Below the pieces are notes generated by a model. It worked only from the letters and a program-made list of their open reading frames with translations, was not told where the DNA came from and searched no databases. Below are positions 58,815-64,000 of a stretch of DNA of 64,000 bases, one piece after another (the first letter of the stretch is position 1; each line of letters begins with the position of its first letter). The position numbers were made by a program, and so were the translations under genes. This stretch comes from Aureimonas glaciei (GTDB lineage: Bacteria > Pseudomonadota > Alphaproteobacteria > Rhizobiales > Rhizobiaceae): the NCBI RefSeq assembly GCF_014643375.1, contig NZ_BMJJ01000016.1, forward strand, positions 1 to 64,000. Reading direction: 5' to 3'.

Positions 58815-58990
58815 TTAGGCAACGGCGCGGTAAGGCTCGCCTCGTTCAAGGCACGGCCCTAATGATCCGTGCGTTCTTATTGGCGACAGCAACCGTTGCT
58901 CGGTTGAAGCCACGTCGCTCCCGAAGCTCGTTTACCCACTCGTTCAGCGGGTCGGTTCCCGACCGCGTCATTCGAAAAAACGTTTCATGA
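58815..58990 (-). pseudogene. IS110-family transposase fragment (C-terminal part)
   Basis: On the minus strand LNEWVNELRERRGFNRATVA and VANKNARIIRA match the end of IS110-type transposases. A one-base shift then moves the expected LERGEPYRAVA ending into the next frame, finishing with TAA at 58815. Only the last 60 or so residues remain. The remaining parts of 58624-59146 hold nothing I can identify. Confidence 0.7.
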
Positions 58991-59146
58991 ATGCATGCGA
59001 CAGCCAGCTTTCGAGTGGTGTCTCCGGAATTTTCGGCGAGATATCGGCCGGAACGCCGGCACTTGAACTCGAGCGAAACCCGAACCTGAAGCGAATCTTA
59101 TCGCAAGTTGGCCTATTGGCCGCTTTACCCTTTCTCATATCTCAGC

Positions 59147-59722
59147 ACGAGGAGTTTTCCAACCGAGTTGGCGGCCATCCAGGCCAAGCTCCCGAGGGGC
59201 ACCGAAATCGAGCTCTGGTGGGCTGACGAAGCCCGCATAGGGCAAAAGAACAAGATCACCCGCCGCTGGGCCAGGCGTGGCACGAGACTGTGCGCGCCGC
59301 ACGACCAACGCACCATGTGGGCGTACATCTTCGGCGCCGTCTGCCCGCAGAAGGGCAAAGGTGCCGGCCTTGTCCTGCCCTACTGCGATACCGGCGCGAT
59401 GAACCAGCACCTGGCGGAGATCTCAAGGACTGTCGATCCTGGCGCCCATGCCGTGCTGATCCTCGATCGCGCCGGCTGGCACATGACGCCCAAGCTCGTT
59501 GTGCCTGCCAACATCACGCTGCTGTTCCTGCCGCCCCGTGCACCCGATTTGAACCCAGTCTAGAACGTGTGGCAGTTCATGCGCGACAACTGGCTCTCCA
59601 ACCGCGTCTTCATCGACTACGACGACATCGTCGCCCACTGTTGCGAGGCCTGGAACAACCTCGTCGACAAACCCTGGAAAATCATCTCCATCGGCATGAG
59701 AGATTGGGCGCATTGGTTCTGA
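59147..59722 (+). pseudogene. IS630-family transposase, 5'-truncated with an internal amber stop
   Basis: Readable segments are LPRGTEIELWWADEARIGQK, the second catalytic Asp in HAVLILDRAGWH, and LPPRAPDLNPV. A TAG at 59561-59563 then replaces the conserved Glu codon (NPVENVW expected), after which NVWQFMRDNWLSNRVF continues in frame to TGA at 59720. The N-terminal HTH half is missing. A degraded copy, not active. Confidence 0.85.
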
Positions 59723-60422
59723 TCAGCGCTCGTTGGTATAACTTCCGCCCTTCTGGGGCGACCGCGCGGTGCCATTTCGCTTGTGACCCAATCACGTCGC
59801 CAAATCCCGCTGCCCGCCGGTAGGCAGAGCTAGGGAATAATTTTCGACGCCATTATGGGCCGAAAACGGACCGGCAGCTTTAGGCTCAACGACGGGTTTA
59901 GCTGCCCTAAGGCGCTGAACGCGAAACACCGCGCCAGCTTGCGTCAGCTCGGGGCCGCTGGTCGACGATTGACTCTGGGATACCCGGGAACCGAGCTGCG
60001 GCAGGAGCGTCTCCGCCGAAATCCTGGTTGCGACGAAGGCCCGCAGTACTTCGATGTCCAAGTCTGCGTTCCGGGTTGCGCAACGCAGCGTATCAGGTGG
60101 GATGACTATCACGGGCCCCTCCACGGGGGCAATATCACCACACACAGAGAGGCGACGGATGGTTCTGACACCCGTGCCTTCCGCATCGCAGAACCGGGAG
60201 AGCCTTGGCCTTTTGTACCAGTCGCGTGCCGCATAACGCGGCGTTCATGCCCAGTCGGCGATCTTCCTCGCCGTAGAGGTATGCTCCACTGGCCCGATAG
60301 GCCGGAGCGCTCCCCAAGTAACGTCGACCAACCATCTGATTTGACGCCACTTGGTGCGGCCCCTCCGCCCGAGACTTTCGGCTGCCGCGAATATCATTTC
60401 ACCACGAAGAGGAACCGATCTC
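59723..60422. other. 700 bp without a supported gene
   Basis: Open frames exist on both strands (for example 59792-60145 on the minus strand) but none shows family motifs, ribosome binding site and codon pattern together. The left part probably contains the right end of the IS630 remnant. The last 100 bp should hold the promoter of the isochorismatase gene, which has GAAGAGG in front of its ATG. Confidence 0.4.
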
Positions 60423-61064
60423 ATGACCAGCGAAACGATACGCAACCCCCACACCGACCAGCTGCTGTCGCCCGAAAACGCGGCGCTCATCATCATCGAC
60501 TATCAGCCGATCCAGGTTTCCTCGATCCGATCGATCGCGCGCGACGAACTCGTCTTCAACATTACCGGCGTCGCCAAGGCGGCGGTGAATTTCAACCTCC
60601 CGATCGTCCATTCGACCGTAAACGTCGCGACCGGCCGCAACAAGCCGCCGATCCAGGAACTGCAGAACGTCATCGGCCATCTGCCGACCTATGACCGCAC
60701 CTCGATCAACAGCTGGGAGGACACCGAGTTCAAGGAGGCCGTCAAGGCGCTCGGCCGCCGCAAGCTCATCATGACCGCGCTCTGGACTGAAGCGTGCCTG
60801 ACCTTCCCTGCGCTCGACGCGATCCAGGAAGGCTATGAGGTCTATGTGCCGGTAGATGCGGTCGGCGGCACCTCGGTCGCGGCGCATGAGGCGGCGCTGC
60901 GGCGCATCGAGCAGGCGGGCGCGAAGCTGATCAGCCGCGTGCAACTCTATTGCGAACTCCAGCGCGACTGGGCCCGTGAAGCCACAGTGCCCGGCTTCAT
61001 GGACGTGTTCGAGAGCTTCGACGGCTTCAACCCGGAGAAGGCCGCGGCCGCGAGCGCAGCCTGA
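60423..61064 (+). CDS. Isochorismatase-family (YcaC-like) cysteine hydrolase
   Basis: A 213-aa alpha/beta hydrolase. The catalytic triad positions are visible: Asp in LIIIDYQPIQ, Lys in GRNKPP, and the nucleophile Cys in WTEACLTFPALDA. The length fits the YcaC group of unknown substrate. It is the first gene of a co-directed cluster of stress and detoxification families and is one of the few still intact in it. An amidase- or hydroxamate-hydrolase-like reaction is possible; true isochorismatase activity is not implied. Confidence 0.88.
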   Translation: MTSETIRNPHTDQLLSPENAALIIIDYQPIQVSSIRSIARDELVFNITGVAKAAVNFNLPIVHSTVNVATGRNKPPIQELQNVIGHLPTYDRTSINSWEDTEFKEAVKALGRRKLIMTALWTEACLTFPALDAIQEGYEVYVPVDAVGGTSVAAHEAALRRIEQAGAKLISRVQLYCELQRDWAREATVPGFMDVFESFDGFNPEKAAAASAA

Positions 61065-61139
61065 GCGTAGCCGAACGACTGACATCCGAGGCATGGCGGC
61101 AATCACGAAGGCGCCGCCATGCCCCGCAAGGAGGATAGA

Positions 61140-61436
61140 ATGAGCGAACTGCACATCGTCGTCGGGCTCCAGGCCAAGGCAGGCAAGGAGGACGAGCTTC
61201 GCCGCGACCTGGCCGGGCTCGTGGAGCCGTCGCGGGGCGAGGACGGCAACATCCGCTATGATCTGTTCGAGGACCGGGACGAGCCCGGACACTTCGTGTT
61301 CGTGGAGACCTGGGCGTCCGCGGAAGCCCGCGCCCTACATCACGAGCAGGGTCCGCATATCCAGCACTTCCACGCGAACGGCGTCGCAAATGTTGAGAAG
61401 ACGGAGTTCGCGCGCATCCTGAAGCGCGTCGTCTGA
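61140..61436 (+). CDS. ABM-domain (YgiN-like) monooxygenase
   Basis: A 98-aa ferredoxin-like alpha+beta barrel protein of the antibiotic biosynthesis monooxygenase family. The N-terminal strand [20 protein letters not shown], the middle [20 protein letters not shown], and HIQHFHANG are typical. Relatives include quinol monooxygenase YgiN. The ribosome binding site AAGGAGG is ideal. It lies 75 bp after the isochorismatase-like gene and 62 bp before the hydrolase pseudogene, in the same direction. Confidence 0.88.
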   Translation: MSELHIVVGLQAKAGKEDELRRDLAGLVEPSRGEDGNIRYDLFEDRDEPGHFVFVETWASAEARALHHEQGPHIQHFHANGVANVEKTEFARILKRVV

Positions 61437-61498
61437 ACGAGTCTGCATTCAGCAGGTCGCCCACAGGCGGCAGGACCCCGTACAAGGAGATCAGAGGC

Positions 61499-62329
61499 AT
61501 GTCGATACTCAAGACCAAGGATGGGACAGGCATCTTCTACAAGGACTGGGGTCCGAAGGACGCGCAGCCCATCGTGTTCCATCACGGCTGGCCGCAGAGC
61601 GGGGACGACTGGGACAATCAGATGCTGTTCTTTCTGGAGAAGGGCTACCGCGTCATCGCGCACGACCGGCGCGGACACGGGCGCTCTGACCAGACCGATA
61701 CAGGCAACGAGATCGACACCTACGCGTCCGACGTCGCGGACCTGGTGCGGGAGCTCGACCTCAAGGACGCCATCCACGTTGGCCGCTCGACCGGCGGCGG
61801 CGAGGTGATCCGGTAGGTTGCGCGCAGCGAGCCCGGCCGGGTGAACAAAGCCGTCTTGATCAGCGCGGTTCCGCCGATCATGCTGGCGACGGAGCGCTTT
61901 CCCGGCGGCCTGCCAAGGGAGGTCTTCGACGGGTTCCGTGCGGCGCTCCGGCACAACCGGGCGCAGTTCTTCCTCGATGTCGCCGCCGGTCTTTTCTACG
62001 GGTTCACTGGAGAGGGTGCCGACGTCAGCGAGGGCCTGACTCGTAACTGGTGGCGGCAGGGCATGATGGGCAGCGCCAAGGCGCACTACGACTGCATCAA
62101 GGCCTTTTCCGAAACGGACTTTACCGAAGACCTGCAGAATGTGTCCCTGCCGGTGCTGGTGCTGCACGGGGAAGATGACCAAGCGGTACCGATCGAAGCG
62201 TCGGCCCGCATCGCGGCCGGGCTGCTGTCGAACGGCACACTCAAGACGTACCCCGGGCTCTCGCACGGCTTGTTCGCCACGCACCCCGACGTCGTCAACG
62301 CCGATCTGCTGGCCTTTTTCGAGGAGTGA
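61499..62329 (+). pseudogene. Alpha/beta hydrolase (non-heme chloroperoxidase-like) with an internal amber stop
   Basis: The frame begins [20 protein letters not shown] and has the oxyanion segment [12 protein letters not shown] and the nucleophile elbow GRSTG. A TAG at 61814-61816 then stands where Tyr is expected (VIRYVAR). The reading frame stays open after it, with LPVLVLHGEDDQAVPIEASA (acid) and LSHGLFATH (His), to TGA at 62327. One point mutation (TAC or TAT to TAG) therefore separates this from a complete 276-aa enzyme. Suppression or sequence error cannot be excluded. Confidence 0.85.
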
Positions 62330-62334
62330 TCGAG

Positions 62335-62598
62335 ATGAGTGGAGTTGAGGAAAACCTCGCCGAGAGCCGCTTCGAACTGGCGATCGACGGCAGCCCGGAA
62401 ATCGCGGCAGCCTATTACCGGATGCGGGGCGACCGGATCGTCCTCACCCACACCATCGTCCTGGAGCGCTTCTCCGGGCAGGGGATCGGCTCCCAGCTTG
62501 CGCGAGGGGTCTTCGACGAGGTCCGCGCCAGCAACGCGCGCCACCCCGAATATGGCGACGGCGTCGCCGCCGAGGCGACACCCGGAGAGCCGGCATGA
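62335..62598 (+). CDS. YidJ-like GNAT acetyltransferase with an internal deletion
   Basis: An 87-aa product similar to small GNAT proteins of the YidJ type: ESRFELAIDGSPEIAAAYYR, then THTIVLERFSGQGIGSQLAR with the acetyl-CoA pyrophosphate loop QGIGS. After GVFDEVRA the next expected segment, which in homologues carries VVPLCPF, is absent, and the frame resumes directly at ARHPEYGDGV. About 20 residues including a core strand seem lost without a frameshift. The stop overlaps the pirin start by 4 bp. Probably non-functional. Confidence 0.7.
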   Translation: MSGVEENLAESRFELAIDGSPEIAAAYYRMRGDRIVLTHTIVLERFSGQGIGSQLARGVFDEVRASNARHPEYGDGVAAEATPGEPA

Positions 62599-63488
62599 TC
62601 GAACTGGTACTTGAGCAGCGGCGACGGAACCTCGGCGGCAGCTTCGAGGTCGGCCGCGTCCTGCCCTTCGCGAAGCGGCGCATGATCGGGCCATTCGTGT
62701 TCTTCGACCATATGGGACCGCTCGATCTTGCGCCCGGCACTCGATCGCGACGTGGACGTACGTCCCCACCCGCATATCGGCCTGTCCACCGTGACCTACT
62801 TGTTCGCCGGCGAGATCATGCACCGCGACAGCCTCGGCTATGAGCAGGCGATCCGGCCGCAGGAGGTCAACTGGATGACCGCAGGCAGCGGGATCACGCA
62901 CAGCGAGCGGTTCGAGCGCGCGCGGGCGCATGGCGACCACCTGCACGGCGTCCAGGCCTGGGTCGCGCTACCCGACGGGCAGGAGGAAGTCGACCCCGCC
63001 TTTTCACATCATTCCGGAGGCGACCTACCGCAGTGGAACGAAGCGGGTCTGGTTGGACAGTTGATCGCGGGCAGCGCCTATGGCCTCACCGCAGGCACCC
63101 AGACGCATTCGCCGCTCTTTTACGCCCATCTCGACATGGGGCCCGGCGCGACCGCCGAGGTGCCGCATGGCCACAGCGAACGCGCGTTCTAAGTCGCAAC
63201 CGGCGCTGTGGAGATGGACGTCAGGCGCTATGAGGCGGCCGGATGCTGGTGCTCGGCGCGGCCGCGTCGCGGGTGCGGGCGCTGGAGCGGTCGTCGGTGA
63301 TGGTGCTCGGCGGCGAGCCGGTCGGCGAGCGCTTCATCCACTGGAACTTCGTGTCCTCGTCAAAGGACCGTCGGGCGCAGGCGGCGGCGGACTGGAAGGC
63401 GGGGCGCATGAAGCTCCCGGATGCCGACGACGCCGAGTTCATCCCGCTGTCCGAAGAGCCCGCGCGCCCCGCGCCGGCCATGTCGTGA
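62595..63488 (+). pseudogene. Pirin family protein gene, two frameshifts and a stop
   Basis: The reading starts IELVLEQRRRNLGGSFEVGR and FVFFDHMGPLDLAPG. It switches frame near 62738 to DVDVRPHPHIGLSTVTYLF, which holds the metal-binding His of the cupin (HPHIGLS; later THSE). A TAA interrupts at 63190-63192 (SERAF-stop-VATGAVEMDV). The frame then returns to the first near 63240 for GGEPVGERFIHWNFVSSSK and LPDADDAEFIPL. Pirins are Fe(II) cupins, some with quercetinase-like activity. This copy cannot give a full product. Confidence 0.85.
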
Positions 63489-63822
63489 GCGTCGCCCCGA
63501 TCAACACCCCATGGCGGCCCCAGGCCGCGACCGTGCGCGGCCGACCGTGGCTGCGTCTGGCGGCGTCGCTTGCCAAATGCACCGCGATGACGGTGCGCTG
63601 GCTCGCACGTCAGCACGGCCGGCCGCTCGAGCATGTGGAGGTTTGCGTCGACCGTGCGAGGAGATCGGTGGACGGCGCCCCGGCACGTGGCGTGTTCGAG
63701 AAGACGGTCTTGATCTGAGGGCCCCTGCTCACCAACAACCAACGCTTTTGCCTGCTCGATGTTGCCGGCAAGTGCCCGGTGCAGCGGGTGCTGGAGGGCG
63801 GCTCCGTGATCGTCACCATGGC
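63485..63822 (+). pseudogene. OsmC-family protein remnant
   Basis: A frame starting at a GTG overlapping the pirin stop includes RLAASLAKCTAMTVRWLARQ, carrying the first OsmC cysteine, and HVEVCVDRARRSVDGAPARG. After a TGA at 63716-63718 it continues in the same frame with the second cysteine in CLLDVAGKCPVQRVLEGG. The N-terminal 40-50 residues of a normal OsmC (about 140 aa) are replaced or lost. OsmC proteins reduce organic hydroperoxides using these two cysteines; this copy is broken. Confidence 0.75.
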
Positions 63823-64000
63823 GGATCGAACGAACGCATGTGTCGGCGCTTGCTGGTGAGGAGCCCCTTGGGACCGGCTTCGCTGTAGGAGAAGGTGACG
63901 CGCCGGCGAAGCACATGGTCGAACCAGGCGCGCAGCGAGGACGGAATGCTGAAATTGTGCATAGGCGCGCCGATCACGACCACGTCGGCGGCCTGCAGTT
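63813..64000 (-). pseudogene. azoR: FMN-dependent NADH-azoreductase (azoR), partial and broken
   Basis: On the minus strand, entering from the window edge: [51 protein letters not shown], then an unrelated HMRSFDPPW and a stop at 63813. The first parts match the flavodoxin-like AzoR. The sequence diverges after GLL-x-x-KR at the junction with the OsmC remnant. The 5' part lies outside the window, and the C-terminal third is missing here. It converges on the pirin-OsmC cluster. Confidence 0.75.

Larger units (their letters stand above)
39533..64000. mobile_element. tRNA-integrated genomic island (left part; right end outside the window)
   Basis: Directly after the tRNA come a tyrosine recombinase, a self-contained catabolic operon, a relaxase and coupling protein, a ParA-like ATPase, one intact IS and several IS fragments, and pseudogenes. 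Gene density and codon style differ from the core before 39456. No copy of the tRNA 3' end (GGTTCGAGTCCCTCC) is found further right, so the far end is not in the window. No type IV secretion genes are seen, which suggests a mobilisable rather than self-transmissible element as far as visible. Confidence 0.75.

Noticed and set aside
39533-64000. Prophage
   Set aside because: No capsid, terminase, portal, tail or lysis genes; mobilisation genes and catabolic cargo instead.

Overview
The window is GC-rich, carries no rRNA operon, and reads as chromosome of a member of the Hyphomicrobiales (Rhizobiales), perhaps close to Aurantimonadaceae. The order is supported by a rhizobial-type lpiA-acvB pair flanked by trxB and an lsrB-type LysR gene, an LpcC-like LPS core mannosyltransferase, a long UvrB, and carA/carB separated by a small HTH gene. 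The family-level placement is a guess from gene content.

Positions 1-39455 are conserved core. In order: uvrB; a GcvA-like LysR gene and a DUF1097 membrane protein; divergent LysM and extensin-like envelope genes; a hotdog thioesterase, an EamA transporter, a DUF1499 protein and a glutathione transferase; aspartate aminotransferase; an envelope/redox block (lsrB, acvB-lpiA, trxB); two glycosyltransferases that overlap tail to tail; greA, carB, a small HTH gene and carA; then yqeY and dnaG-rpoD, the macromolecular-synthesis genes, with lrgAB and a parDE toxin-antitoxin pair lying between yqeY and dnaG. ParE is frameshifted. After rpoD come a lipoprotein, a GGDEF-EAL protein with altered EAL residues, a small secreted protein and a SIMPL-domain protein. 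Two families of long palindromic intergenic repeats are dispersed through this part.

At 39456 a tRNA with a CAT anticodon is followed at once by a tyrosine recombinase (39597), and the character of the DNA changes from there to the end of the window. I read 39533-64000 as one side of a genomic island integrated at the tRNA. No second copy of the tRNA 3' end is visible, so the far end should lie beyond 64000. The island holds a six-gene acid-catabolism and TRAP-transport operon with a divergent LysR regulator. It also has a mobilisation module: MobF relaxase, VirD4-type coupling protein, a one-TM protein, a ParA-like ATPase, a 168-aa protein and a dense CTAG cluster. An intact IS5-family element with target duplication sits between relaxase and coupling protein. 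There is also a graveyard of IS3, IS110 and IS630 fragments, a queC fragment, and an AT-rich orphan gene.

From 60423 on there is a cluster of stress and detoxification families: isochorismatase-like hydrolase, ABM monooxygenase, alpha/beta hydrolase, GNAT, pirin, OsmC and azoreductase. Only the first two look intact. The others carry stop codons, frameshifts or truncations, apart from azoR, which is cut by the window edge and whose end on the window side is also lost. The overall picture is a stable core next to an accreting and decaying mobilisable island.
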